This document shows, piece by piece, positions 52,107 to 60,972 of a stretch of 64,000 nucleotides of DNA. The translations under genes and the position numbers were made by a program. Location: NCBI RefSeq assembly GCF_900478135.1, contig NZ_LS483470.1:2166501-2230500 (forward strand). Reading direction: 5' to 3'. This stretch comes from Leminorella richardii. GTDB taxonomy: Bacteria; Pseudomonadota; Gammaproteobacteria; Enterobacterales; Enterobacteriaceae. Each line of letters opens with the position of its first letter. Position 1 is the stretch's first letter. Below the pieces are notes generated by a model. The model made no database searches. It worked only from the letters and a program-made list of their open reading frames with translations, and was not told where the DNA came from.

Positions 52107-52432
52107 AGCCGCATTCCCCCGTGCTCTCAACTTTTTTACTTAATCGAACGTAAAGTAGAGAGGCCGCTGGGGAATGACGCATCGGGCGGCTAGTATAAGA
52201 AGAAGGGTAACATCGACTGGCAAAGAGCTGGACGTTCGGGGCGCCATAGTCACTGCGGCGGTATGACATACCGACGCAGAGAGGTGGTTTAAGGATGAAT
52301 ACGCTCATATTTATTCCTTATTCAATAAGTTACCGACTGAGCCGGTATATACGAATAATTATTAACCTCGGAATAAGCCCTATAACTCTTTATAATATAA
52401 TGAGTTATAACCATTTTTCTCTGGCCGGATGC

Positions 52433-52467
52433 AAAAAAATAACCGACATTCTGTCATGCCGGTTATT
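52433..52467 (-). terminator. Orphan minus-strand terminator upstream of puuP
   Basis: On the minus strand AATAACCGGCAT-GACAGA-ATGTCGGTTATT (11 of 12 pairs) followed by seven T. No annotated gene on the minus strand precedes it closely, so it would end an unknown small transcript or attenuate a puuP leader. Confidence 0.75.
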
Positions 52468-52690
52468 CGTTGTTGGCTGCATTTTGCATCACATTTTTCC
52501 CCTTGCCAATAGGTGAAAAAAAATAATTTTTCTTTTTGCAAAAATATTTTATAAATACATTAAAAACAATAGGTTAAAATAGTAAAATTCGCTATGAATT
52601 TCTTCTTTTTCGTGGCTGTTTTCCCTTTATTTCGTCACAATCTTGCCCGGTTCTCAGAAAAATTTTGAAACCATTTATCCTGTGGTATAT

Positions 52691-52712
52691 TTTTGTGATC
52701 GGTAGCACAATT
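52691..52712 (+). promoter_or_regulatory. CRP-like site upstream of yohJK
   Basis: TGTGA-TCGGTA-GCACA (52694-52709) with T-rich and AATT flanks; nine of ten core positions match TGTGA-N6-TCACA. It lies about 60 bp before the yohJ start, compatible with activation. Confidence 0.65.
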
Positions 52713-52762
52713 CAATTTTTGATTTGTATGATGAATTAAAATGTAATGCAGAGGGTAATACC

Positions 52763-53158
52763 ATGCTTCCCTTTTTGGGCTTTTGCTGGCAGTACGTTAG
52801 AGCCTTTGCGCTGATTTATCTTTGCCTGCTGGTAGGCAATCTGTGCGCAGACTTTATTCCATTTGAAATTCCCGGCAGCATCATTGGTATGCTGGTTCTG
52901 TTTGTGCTGCTGTCTTCGCAAATCCTTCCCGCAGCGTGGGTCAAACCCGGCTGCTATCTGTTTATTCGCCACATGGCGCTACTGTTTGTCCCGATTTGTG
53001 CGGGAGTAATGAAGTATTATCCTCAGTTGGTGAGCCAGCTCGGCCCACTGGCCGTTTCCTGCCTGATTAGCAGCCTTGTAACGATGGTAGTTGTAGGATA
53101 CTCCTCCCATTTTCTACACGGGACAAAGCGCTCACGCGGCGAGAAGGAGTCTTCATAA
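52763..53158 (+). CDS. yohJ: CidA/LrgA family protein YohJ
   Basis: 131-residue membrane protein with four hydrophobic segments, the holin-like LrgA family; E. coli YohJ has 132. The segment DFIPFEIPGSIIGMLVLFVLL is the family signature. ATG 52763 follows AGAGGG; a longer reading lacks a site. LrgAB/YohJK-type pairs have been linked to murein hydrolase control and to export of pyruvate-like or glycolate compounds in various bacteria. The stop shares one base with the yohK start (TAATG). In E. coli cdd follows yohK; here maeA does. Confidence 0.92.
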   Translation: MLPFLGFCWQYVRAFALIYLCLLVGNLCADFIPFEIPGSIIGMLVLFVLLSSQILPAAWVKPGCYLFIRHMALLFVPICAGVMKYYPQLVSQLGPLAVSCLISSLVTMVVVGYSSHFLHGTKRSRGEKESS

Positions 53159-53841
53159 TGTGGTGGGCAATTCCTCTGACCATGATAGCGTTCTACGGCG
53201 CCCGTCAACTGGCTATCAAGCTTAAGATGCCGCTGTTGAACCCAATGCTTATCTCGCTGCTGATCATTATTCCCCTGCTACTGCTGACCCATACCAGCTA
53301 CGACAGCTACTATGCGGGCAGCGCCCCCATGAACGCCCTACTCCAGCCCGCTGTTGTCGCGCTAGCCTTTCCGCTGTACGAACAGCTGCACCAGATCCGG
53401 GCGCGCTGGAAATCTCTGCTTCTTATTTGCTTAGTCGGGAGCGTGCTTGCTATGGTCAGCGGCGCTGCCGTTGTGCTATGGCTCGGCTCTTCGCCGGAAA
53501 TCGCCGCGTCGGTATTGCCGAAGTCCGTCACGATGCCGATTGCCATGGCGACGTCCCACGCCATCGGTGGTATTCCCGCGGTCAGCGCTATCTGCGTGAT
53601 GTTTGTTGGCATCTTCGGCGCCGTTTTTGGCTACCCCATCCTTAAACTCTTGAGAATTACGACGCCTGCCGCCCGAGGCCTGTCTATCGGTGCGACAGCC
53701 CACGCCCTCGGCACCGCCCGATGTGTAGAGGAAGACTATCAGGAAGGCGCCTACAGCTCGCTGGCGCTGGCTATCTGCGGCGTGATTACCTCGCTTTCTG
53801 CTCCACTGATATTCCCTATTTTGATCCAGCTATTTTCTTAA
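53158..53841 (+). CDS. yohK: LrgB family protein YohK
   Basis: 227-residue inner-membrane partner of YohJ with about six to seven membrane segments. The conserved LPKSVTMPIAMATSHAIGGIPAVSA and SIGATAHALGTARCVEED motifs of the LrgB family are present (about 120-145 and 178-197). Translationally coupled to yohJ. Same function range as YohJ: metabolite transport or control of autolysis, undecided. Confidence 0.93.
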   Translation: MWWAIPLTMIAFYGARQLAIKLKMPLLNPMLISLLIIIPLLLLTHTSYDSYYAGSAPMNALLQPAVVALAFPLYEQLHQIRARWKSLLLICLVGSVLAMVSGAAVVLWLGSSPEIAASVLPKSVTMPIAMATSHAIGGIPAVSAICVMFVGIFGAVFGYPILKLLRITTPAARGLSIGATAHALGTARCVEEDYQEGAYSSLALAICGVITSLSAPLIFPILIQLFS

Positions 53842-53847
53842 TCGCTC

Positions 53848-53875
53848 AGGCCAAAGGCAGAATTGCCTTTGGCCT
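53848..53875 (+). terminator. Hairpin after yohK
   Basis: AGGCCAAAGGCA-GAAT-TGCCTTTGGCCT, perfect 12-bp stem starting 6 bp after the yohK stop. No T run follows, so it may be an RNA-stability hairpin or a weak terminator. Confidence 0.6.
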
Positions 53876-54135
53876 TACACTGTACAGCGCAAGTCTGTTG
53901 CAATTTATTACATCCCACTCGCAGCAAGCTGCAACGCATTCGACTATACTTGGCTCCCCAAGGGGATTGCCCCCGGCTATTCGCCAAAAGTGTCACACGG
54001 CTCTCAATAATCAACAAAACGTTTATCTTTTCATAACATTGACTGTACATTTGAGCCGAGTCTCTTAAAATAGCGAACGCCAATGGGCTTTGCCCGATGA
54101 TTCTTTCAATTACCCGATACCGAAGAGCCAACCTC

Positions 54136-55833
54136 ATGGAACTCGAATACGAAAGTAAACGTCCGCTGTATATCCCTTATTCCGGCCCCGCCCTTCTTGA
54201 AACGCCCCTGCTCAACAAAGGCAGCGCATTTACCGACGAAGAGCGAAGCAACTTCAACCTGCACGGTCTGCTGCCTGAAGCCATCGAAACCATAGAAGAA
54301 CAGGCTGAACGCGCCTATAAGCAGTTTCTCGGCTTTAAAACCGACATTGACAGGCACATCTATCTTCGCAACATTCAGGACACCAACGAAACTCTGTTTT
54401 ATCGACTGATCGACAGTCATCTGAGTGAGATAATGCCGGTCATCTATACGCCAACCGTTGGCGAAGCCTGCGAACACTTTTCTGATATCTACCGTCGCCA
54501 CCGCGGCCTGTTCATCTCCTACCCTAATAAAGACAATATTGATGACATGCTGCAAAACGCCACCAAGCAAAACGTTAAGGTGATCGTGGTCACCGACGGC
54601 GAACGTATTCTGGGTCTTGGAGATCAGGGCATCGGCGGCATGGGTATTCCTATTGGCAAACTCTCTCTTTACTGCGCCTGTGGCGGTATCAGCCCGGCCT
54701 ATACTCTTCCGGTCGTGCTTGACGTTGGTACTAACAACCAGCAGTGCCTGAACGATCCGCTCTATATGGGGTGGCGCCACCCTCGTATTACCGGCGACGA
54801 GTACTACGAGTTTGTCGACGCCTTTATCAACGCCGTTAAGCGCCGCTGGCCTAACGTGCTGCTACAGTTCGAAGACTTTGCGCAGAAGAACGCCATGCCG
54901 CTGTTGACTCGCTACCGCGACGAGCTGTGCTGCTTTAACGACGATATTCAAGGTACTGCCGCCGTCACGCTGGGCAGCCTTATCGCCGCCAGCCGGGCAG
55001 CTAACAGCCAGCTGAAAGATCAGACTGTCGCTTTCCTCGGCGCAGGTTCTGCAGGCTGCGGCATCGCCGAGCAGATTATTGCTCAGATGATCGCCGAAGG
55101 CCTCAGCGAAGCGGAAGCGCGCGAGCGTATCTTTATGGTTGACCGCTTTGGCCTGCTCACCGACCAAATGCCTACACTGCTGGATTTCCAGGCTAAGCTT
55201 GTGCAAAAGCATGATGCCCTCAGCCACTGGCATACTGACAGCGAAGCCATCTCTCTGATGGACGTTATGCGCAACGCGAAGCCAACAGTGCTTATCGGCG
55301 TTTCCGGCCAGGCAGGGCTGTTTACGGAAGAAGTTATCCGTGAAATGCATCGCCACTGTGCCCGCCCGATTGTTCTGCCGCTGTCTAACCCAACGTCGAG
55401 AGTAGAAGGCCGCCCGGAAGACATTATTAACTGGACCGACGGCGCAGCGCTGGTCGCAACCGGTAGCCCATTCTCGCCAGTGATGTATCAGGAAAAGGTA
55501 TTCCCCATCGCCCAGTGTAACAACTCCTATATCTTCCCCGGCATCGGCCTTGGCGTTCTCGCAGCCAAAGCTACCCGCGTCACCGACGGCATGCTAATGG
55601 CAGCCAGCCGAGCGCTGGCTGACTGTTCACCGCTGGCTAAGTTTGGTGAGGGAGCCCTGCTGCCAGAAGTTGACGATATTCAGGACGTTTCCCGCTATAT
55701 CGCCCTCAAGGTTGCGAAAATGGCGCAGCTGGAAGGCGTTGCGGTTGTGACCTCTGACGAAGCGCTGCAAAAGGAAATTGAAAACAACTTCTGGAAGCCG
55801 GAATACCGTCGCTATAGACGTACTTCGTTCTAA
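54136..55833 (+). CDS. maeA: NAD-dependent malic enzyme MaeA
   Basis: 565 residues from the ATG at 54136, exactly the E. coli MaeA (SfcA) length. Catalyses oxidative decarboxylation of malate to pyruvate with NAD in the cytoplasm. Visible: the signature FNLHGLLPEAIET, YTPTVGEACEHFSDIYRR, the catalytic Lys region GRIPIGKLSLY-like (GMGIPIGKLSLYCACGGI), the metal ligands in FEDFAQKNAMPLL and FNDDIQGTAAV, and the Rossmann FLGAGSAGCGIAEQI. The ORF reads 13 codons further upstream; the family start is MELEYESKRPLYIPY. Ends in a strong terminator. Confidence 0.96.
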   Translation: MELEYESKRPLYIPYSGPALLETPLLNKGSAFTDEERSNFNLHGLLPEAIETIEEQAERAYKQFLGFKTDIDRHIYLRNIQDTNETLFYRLIDSHLSEIMPVIYTPTVGEACEHFSDIYRRHRGLFISYPNKDNIDDMLQNATKQNVKVIVVTDGERILGLGDQGIGGMGIPIGKLSLYCACGGISPAYTLPVVLDVGTNNQQCLNDPLYMGWRHPRITGDEYYEFVDAFINAVKRRWPNVLLQFEDFAQKNAMPLLTRYRDELCCFNDDIQGTAAVTLGSLIAASRAANSQLKDQTVAFLGAGSAGCGIAEQIIAQMIAEGLSEAEARERIFMVDRFGLLTDQMPTLLDFQAKLVQKHDALSHWHTDSEAISLMDVMRNAKPTVLIGVSGQAGLFTEEVIREMHRHCARPIVLPLSNPTSRVEGRPEDIINWTDGAALVATGSPFSPVMYQEKVFPIAQCNNSYIFPGIGLGVLAAKATRVTDGMLMAASRALADCSPLAKFGEGALLPEVDDIQDVSRYIALKVAKMAQLEGVAVVTSDEALQKEIENNFWKPEYRRYRRTSF

Positions 55834-55845
55834 CTGTTCTTTCCC

Positions 55846-55877
55846 AGCGCGGCGGAGAAACGCCGCCGCGCTTTTTT
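55846..55877 (+). terminator. Terminator of maeA
   Basis: AGCGCGGCGG-AGAAACG-CCGCCGCGCT followed by TTTTTT, 12 bp after the stop. Confidence 0.95.
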
Positions 55878-56015
55878 ACTCCCGCTTTACTGTTGCATGA
55901 CTAACGCGTTACTCCCGCAGCTTTCTCGCTAAACTTTTCACTTTCACTCTCTTGTGTTCGCGCGTGGCGTCGAGTAGCCTTGAAAATGTCTCTGCCCTAA
56001 ACAGACTCAATAAGA

Positions 56016-56774
56016 ATGCTGAAACGCCTGATTTATAGCCTGTTAGCGCTGCTTCTGCTCGCTCTCGGCACCGCCCTGCTGCTCGACCGCTGGATAAGCT
56101 GGCGCACGGCGCCCTATGTCTATGAAAACCTGACTGAGCTGCCGTCCAGTCAGGTAGGTGTTGTATTGGGCACGTCTAAATACGTACGTACTGGCGTCCT
56201 TAATCAGTATTATCAGTTTCGCATTCAGGGTGCGCTAAACCTGTACAACAGCAACAAGGTCAGCTACCTGCTGCTCAGCGGCGATAACGCCCTGATGAGC
56301 TATAACGAGCCCATCACCATGCGTAAGGATCTGATTCAGGCAGGGGTTCCCTCCGCAGATATCGTGCTGGACTATGCGGGCTTTCGCACTCTAGACTCCA
56401 TCATCCGCACCCGTAAAGTATTTGACACCAACGAGTTCACCATTATTACGCAACGCTTTCACTGCGAGCGCGCGCTATTTATTGCCATGCACAGCGGGAT
56501 TAAGGCTCAGTGCTACGCCGTCGCCTCACCCAAAAACATGTTTATGGTTCGCGCCAGAGAAGTAGGCGCACGGCTTGGCGCCCTGATTGATTTGTACATT
56601 TTGAAGAAAGAGCCGCGCTTTCTCGGCCCGCTGGTGCCAATCCCAACGCCCTATACTATTAAAAGCGACGAGTGGGGTTACCCTGCCGTTTCGCCAGACC
56701 AGCTGTCCAAGCAGGAAAACACGACAGCAGCCCCCGCACAGGCCTCCACAGGAACGCCCTCAACAGCACACTAG
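56016..56774 (+). CDS. sanA: SanA envelope protein (DUF218)
   Basis: 252-residue inner-membrane-anchored protein with one N-terminal membrane segment (about 5-24) and a periplasmic DUF218 domain. VVLGTSKYVRTGVLNQYYQFRI and TQRFHCERALFIA are the family signature. E. coli SanA (239) is required for vancomycin exclusion at high temperature, and Salmonella SanA affects envelope permeability. The C-terminus carries an extra Thr/Ala/Pro-rich tail of about 20 residues. Convergent with yeiB, whose stop lies 6 bp away. Confidence 0.93.
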   Translation: MLKRLIYSLLALLLLALGTALLLDRWISWRTAPYVYENLTELPSSQVGVVLGTSKYVRTGVLNQYYQFRIQGALNLYNSNKVSYLLLSGDNALMSYNEPITMRKDLIQAGVPSADIVLDYAGFRTLDSIIRTRKVFDTNEFTIITQRFHCERALFIAMHSGIKAQCYAVASPKNMFMVRAREVGARLGALIDLYILKKEPRFLGPLVPIPTPYTIKSDEWGYPAVSPDQLSKQENTTAAPAQASTGTPSTAH

Positions 56775-56780
56775 AGTCAG

Positions 56781-57941
56781 TTATCTTACTGGCACCACAG
56801 CATCAGTAACTCTGCGCCACAGCCACTCCACGGGCCCCTGACGAAAATACCTCAGCCACAGCAGCGAAAATGCCAGATTGATTGCCCAAACGGCGGGCAC
56901 GATGGCCAGTAGAGAAAGCCTGTCGAAGTGACGATAGCCTCCCAGCCGGTAAAAAAGCGTAGTGCACACCAGCGTTTGTAGAAGATAGTTACTCAGAGTC
57001 ATTCTACCCACCTTCGCCAAACAGCGGCCTACCGGCGCCAGCATGGCGCTTTGACCATAGCCGAACCACAGCGCCATATAGGCAAGACCCTGTAGAACAG
57101 AGCCCAGTTCTTTAACGGTTTGCAGATAGTAGCCCGCCGTAGCGAGCTGCCAGTCAAAGCGCCACTGAAGCGCCACAGCGCCGCCCTTAATTGCCAAAGC
57201 GATCAGCATCCACAGCCAGCCCTGACGTCGGTAATCGGCGATGCGCCATTCTCCTTTTAGCCAGCCGCACTCTGTCAGAGCGGCGCCAATGAGCATTGTT
57301 CCCATCAGCTGCCAGCCGTACTGAAGAAAAACGGAAAACAGCACAGAGAGAGTCATACTCAGGCGCTCTCCTCTGGCCACTTCGCCTCCGGTAAGTTTCC
57401 AGGCCGCTTCGCGATCAAGGTCTACGACAGAGGGCGTCCAGTCAGCGCTAGAGCTACTATCAACCAGTGTCCCCATCCATAACATCAGCAGCAGGCCAAT
57501 GACAAACAAAACAATCCCGGTACGAAGCATTCCTCGAGGTGACGAGGAAGACCGCATAACGATGACCGCACCCATACCAACAGCGGCATAGGTCAACAGA
57601 ATGTCCCCTTCCCACAGCCAGACGCCGTGAAAAAAGCCCAGCATCGCTAGCCATCCCAAACGAGACAGATTCCAGGTTGCGCTCCGCTGTCGTAGAAGCG
57701 CCAGTGACGCACCAAACAGCAGCGCAAACATAGCAAGAAAGGAGCCCTGCGCCGTCACGTTTAGCACTGACCATACTGCCGCATCAGAAAACGACGGCAC
57801 CCCCAAATAGGTCGGGTTCATATAGCCAGCGCGCGGTAGCGCAAAACCGCTGATATTAAGAATGAGAATGCCAAGCAGCGCCATCCCGCGGACGCTATCT
57901 AACGCCTGAATTCGGGAAGCTTTTACCGTCTCTGCGGGCAT
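56781..57941 (-). CDS. yeiB: YeiB family membrane protein (DUF418)
   Basis: 386-residue inner-membrane protein with about nine to ten segments, E. coli YeiB 385. N-terminal RIQALDSVRGMALLGILILNISGFALP and the C-terminal DUF418 part (GRMTLSNYLLQTLVCTTLFY ... WLRYFRQGPVEWLWRR) are characteristic. Function is unknown; the family has been compared to acyltransferase-3 membrane proteins. It lies 9 bp downstream of folE on the same strand, as in E. coli, so the two form one operon. Confidence 0.93.
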   Translation of the reverse strand: MPAETVKASRIQALDSVRGMALLGILILNISGFALPRAGYMNPTYLGVPSFSDAAVWSVLNVTAQGSFLAMFALLFGASLALLRQRSATWNLSRLGWLAMLGFFHGVWLWEGDILLTYAAVGMGAVIVMRSSSSPRGMLRTGIVLFVIGLLLMLWMGTLVDSSSSADWTPSVVDLDREAAWKLTGGEVARGERLSMTLSVLFSVFLQYGWQLMGTMLIGAALTECGWLKGEWRIADYRRQGWLWMLIALAIKGGAVALQWRFDWQLATAGYYLQTVKELGSVLQGLAYMALWFGYGQSAMLAPVGRCLAKVGRMTLSNYLLQTLVCTTLFYRLGGYRHFDRLSLLAIVPAVWAINLAFSLLWLRYFRQGPVEWLWRRVTDAVVPVR

Positions 57942-57950
57942 ATTGGTAGA

Positions 57951-58622
57951 TTAGGGATGGTGAGGAGCGTGTCGAACCGAACGCAAAAATTCCTGACGCG
58001 TGCTCGGATTACTTTTAAACAGCCCGCCCAGCGACGTGGTGCTGGTCGAACTGGTGGCATCACACACGCCGCGGGACTTCACGCAGTAGTGGATAGCATC
58101 AATAGATACCGCCACGTTAGTGGTACCCAATAGCGTTTGTAGCGCAACCAGAATCTGCTGTGTTAGTCGCTCTTGCACCTGCGGGCGCTGTGAGAAGAAC
58201 CTGACAATGCGGTTAATCTTCGACAGACCAATCACGTAATCTTTGGGAATGTAGGCCACTGTCGCCTTACCGTCGATGGTGACGAAGTGGTGTTCACAGG
58301 TGCTAGTCAGCGTAATGTCACGCACAGTCACCATCTCGTCTACACTCATCTTGTTTTCAATCAGCGTGATTTTGGGAAAGTTAGCGTAGTCCAATCCTGA
58401 GAAGATCTCATCCACGTACATTTTTGCAATTCGCGAAGGCGTTTCCGCCAGACTATCGTCCGTTAGATCCAGATTCAGCAGCCGCATAATAGCCGTCATG
58501 TGCTCTTCAATCTGCTGCTTGCTGGTCGCAGCATCCACGGGAGCCCCGCGCAGCGGCGTTTCAAGGCCTTTAGCCTCCAGCGCGGCGTGAACTAACATAG
58601 CTTCCTGGCTTAGCGACGACAT
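57951..58622 (-). CDS. folE: GTP cyclohydrolase I FolE
   Basis: 223-residue homodecameric cytoplasmic enzyme, first step of tetrahydrofolate synthesis, converting GTP to dihydroneopterin triphosphate. Zinc and catalytic residues visible: TSTCEHHFVTIDGKATVAYIP (Cys and two His), QVQERLTQQI, and SRGVCDATSSTSTTSLGGLF (second zinc Cys replaced in E. coli by Ile; the C here is in KSRGVCDAT). Nearly the same sequence as E. coli FolE (222). Operon folE-yeiB. Confidence 0.97.
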   Translation of the reverse strand: MSSLSQEAMLVHAALEAKGLETPLRGAPVDAATSKQQIEEHMTAIMRLLNLDLTDDSLAETPSRIAKMYVDEIFSGLDYANFPKITLIENKMSVDEMVTVRDITLTSTCEHHFVTIDGKATVAYIPKDYVIGLSKINRIVRFFSQRPQVQERLTQQILVALQTLLGTTNVAVSIDAIHYCVKSRGVCDATSSTSTTSLGGLFKSNPSTRQEFLRSVRHAPHHP

Positions 58623-58850
58623 GGTTTACCTCGTGGAATAAAATAGTTTGATAGGGATCACACACAGCACTGTAATTTAGGCCGCCTTCTTTATCCAGCC
58701 CTCTGTAGAAATTTTGTTAACACTGTGCCGCTTATCAATCAGCCAAAGCAAAACGGCGCCGTGCAAAACGAGTGTGCTCACCGAGAACAAATCGGGCATA
58801 ATAGACGCCACTTTTTCGCTTAACCTTCGGGTTTGCCATGGAGCCGCCGG

Positions 58851-60092
58851 ATGGACTGCTGTTCAACGAACTCATCGCTGCTTTCTTTAGAGCAGGCGTT
58901 AGAAAAACTGCTTTCTCAATCTTCTGCCATCGCGCAGACAGAGCAGATCCCACTTGCTCAGGCCGTCGGCCGCATTACCGCACGACCAGTGATTTCACCG
59001 CTTAACGTTCCACCTTTCGACAACTCAGCAATGGACGGCTACGCCGTACGCCTTGCCGACGTTACGCCGGATGCCGTGTTGCCCGTTGCGGGTAAAGCCT
59101 TCGCCGGGCAGCCGTTTCAGGGTGAATGGCCTGCAGGCAGCTGTATCCGCATTATGACCGGCGCACCGGTGCCAAAAGGAACCGAAGCGGTCATTATGCA
59201 AGAGCAGGCTGAAGTGTTGGAAAACGGCGTGCGTTTTACCCACTCGCCTAAAGCCGGACAAAACGTTCGCCTCGCAGGGGAAGACATTCGTCAGGACGCA
59301 GAAGTCCTGCCTGCCGGCTCTCGCCTGGGCGTAGCTCAGCTGCCAATTCTGGCCTCTCTCGGTATCTCTCAGGTAGAGGTTTATCGCCGCCTTAACGTAG
59401 CGCTGTTTTCTACCGGAGACGAACTACAGGCCGTTGGCCAGCCGCTTCAGGACGGGCAGATTTATGACACCAACCGCTTTACCGTTCGCCTGATGCTCGA
59501 ACAAATCGGCTGTAACGTTATCGATCTCGGCATTATTCGCGATAACGAGCAGGCGCTGCGTCAGGCGTTTCACGAGGCGGATGCACAGGCGGACGTTGTT
59601 ATCACCAGCGGCGGTGTTTCTGTAGGCGAAGCCGACTATACCAAGCAGATACTGGATGAACTGGGAAAAATCGCCTTCTGGAAGCTGGCCATTAAACCCG
59701 GCAAGCCTTTTGCCTTCGGTAAACTGAGTAATGCTCTGTTTTGCGGGCTACCGGGTAACCCTGTTTCTGCTGCCGTCACTTTTTATCAGCTCGTTCAGCC
59801 GTTACTGATGCAGCTCTCTGGCCACAGCCAGTGGCAGCCACCGCGCCGCTTTAAGGTAAAAACCACCTCATCTCTGAAGAAGACCCCCGGTCGCTTGGAC
59901 TTCCAGCGCGGAGTATTAAGCACAGGCGCAAACGGTCAGCTAGAGGTCAGTTCCACAGGTCATCAGGGCTCTCACGTGTTTACCTCATTCAGCCAGGGTG
60001 ACTGCTTTATCGTGCTTGAGCGCGAGCGCGGTGCCGTCGCGGCCGGAGAGTGGGTCACGGTCGAACCCTTTAATCATCTGCTGGAGCGTTAA
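58851..60092 (+). CDS. moeA: Molybdopterin molybdenumtransferase MoeA
   Basis: 413 residues from the ATG at 58851 (GGAG 7 bp upstream); E. coli MoeA has 411. Inserts molybdate into adenylylated molybdopterin. Recognisable are PPFDNSAMDGYAVRLAD (about 60-76), the MoCF-binding domain with TGDEL, the TSGGVSVGEADYTKQI loop, KPGKPFAFGKL and GLPGNPVSAAVTFYQLV, and the C-terminal domain IV (about 335-413). First gene of the moeAB operon; moeB starts 2 bp after its stop. Confidence 0.95.
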   Translation: MDCCSTNSSLLSLEQALEKLLSQSSAIAQTEQIPLAQAVGRITARPVISPLNVPPFDNSAMDGYAVRLADVTPDAVLPVAGKAFAGQPFQGEWPAGSCIRIMTGAPVPKGTEAVIMQEQAEVLENGVRFTHSPKAGQNVRLAGEDIRQDAEVLPAGSRLGVAQLPILASLGISQVEVYRRLNVALFSTGDELQAVGQPLQDGQIYDTNRFTVRLMLEQIGCNVIDLGIIRDNEQALRQAFHEADAQADVVITSGGVSVGEADYTKQILDELGKIAFWKLAIKPGKPFAFGKLSNALFCGLPGNPVSAAVTFYQLVQPLLMQLSGHSQWQPPRRFKVKTTSSLKKTPGRLDFQRGVLSTGANGQLEVSSTGHQGSHVFTSFSQGDCFIVLERERGAVAAGEWVTVEPFNHLLER

Positions 60093-60094
60093 AC

Positions 60095-60907
60095 ATGCTG
60101 CCGGAACTGAGCGATAGCGAAACGCTGCGCTATAACCGCCAGATTATTCTGCGTGGCTTTGACTTCGATGGGCAGGAGAAGCTGAAAGCCTCTTCTGCGC
60201 TGATTGTCGGGCTCGGCGGGCTCGGCTGCCCGGTAGCACAGTATCTAGCCGCAGCGGGCATCGGCTCCCTAACCCTGCTGGATTTTGATACCGTTGCCCT
60301 TTCAAACCTGCAGCGCCAAATCCTGCATCGCGATGACCGCATCGGCATGGCAAAAGTGGACTCCGCTGCGCTGGCACTGGCGGACATTAACCCCGCCGTC
60401 ACGCTGAAGAAAGTCAACGCCCGCCCTGACGATAGCGAGCTGGCGACACTGGTTGAGTCTGTCGACATTGTTTTAGACTGCACCGACAATGTCGACACAC
60501 GCAATCAGCTTAATCAAGTCTGCCATCGGCTGAAAAAACCGCTGGTGTCCGGTGCTGCTATTCGCATGGAAGGCCAGGTCAGCGTCTTTACCTATCGCCC
60601 TGAAGAACCCTGCTATCGCTGCCTTAGTCGGCTGTTCGGCAGCGAAGCGCTTACCTGTGTAGAAGCGGGCGTCATGTCGCCTCTGGTAGGGATGGTAGGC
60701 ACTATACAGGCGATGGAAGCTATTAAGGTATTAACCCACTACGGCACGCCGTTAAGCGGCCGCCTGCTGATGATTGACGCCATGACCATGCAGTTTCGAG
60801 AAATGAAGCTGCCGAAAGACCCGCCTGCCCAGTCTGCTCAGGCAGCTAACAAGACTGACTGTAAAAGTTCGTCAGGCATTTTATGTGGCCTGACGAACTT
60901 TAAGTGA
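60095..60907 (+). CDS. moeB: Molybdopterin-synthase adenylyltransferase MoeB, with frameshifted C-terminus
   Basis: E1-like enzyme that adenylates the C-terminal Gly of MoaD for sulfur transfer in molybdopterin synthesis. ATP-binding GLGGLGCPVAQYLA, the Asp of LLDFDTV, the adenylating SNLQRQ Arg finger and CTDNVDTRNQLN are intact, as is the first zinc pair CYRC. The second zinc pair is missing: the frame reads KDPPAQSAQAANKTDC and runs on to 270 residues. In the +1 frame from 60826 the DNA encodes CPVCSGS then TAA at 60847-60849, the usual MoeB end, for about 251 residues (E. coli 249). One missing base at about 60820-60826 explains this, either a true mutation or a sequencing error. The extra tail is translated from the terminator hairpin. 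Confidence 0.85.
   Translation: MLPELSDSETLRYNRQIILRGFDFDGQEKLKASSALIVGLGGLGCPVAQYLAAAGIGSLTLLDFDTVALSNLQRQILHRDDRIGMAKVDSAALALADINPAVTLKKVNARPDDSELATLVESVDIVLDCTDNVDTRNQLNQVCHRLKKPLVSGAAIRMEGQVSVFTYRPEEPCYRCLSRLFGSEALTCVEAGVMSPLVGMVGTIQAMEAIKVLTHYGTPLSGRLLMIDAMTMQFREMKLPKDPPAQSAQAANKTDCKSSSGILCGLTNFK
60864..60901 (+). terminator. Terminator hairpin of moeAB, inside the frameshifted moeB frame
   Basis: AAAGTTCGTCAGGC and GCCTGACGAACTTT form a perfect 14-bp stem with a 10-base loop. It lies 15 bp after the moeB stop expected in the unshifted frame, a normal terminator position; the T run after it is short (TTT within the arm). Confidence 0.75.
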
Positions 60908-60972
60908 CAATGTCACTAGCTTTCAATAAGCTAAATTCATCACCAGATAAATCAAAAAGAAACTATTTCTAA

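Larger units (their letters stand above)
52107..52762. other. Divergent region between puuP and yohJ
   Basis: About 650 bp without a protein gene I can support. It contains a minus-strand intrinsic terminator (52433-52467), a CRP-like site before yohJ (52691-52712) and AT-rich DNA at 52500-52600. The minus-strand terminator lies 330 bp upstream of puuP, implying a transcript starting between about 52470 and 52700. Confidence 0.6.

Noticed and set aside
60815..60830. Programmed frameshift in moeB
   Set aside because: The AAAGACCCGCC context is not a known slippery site, and MoeB proteins elsewhere end in one frame.
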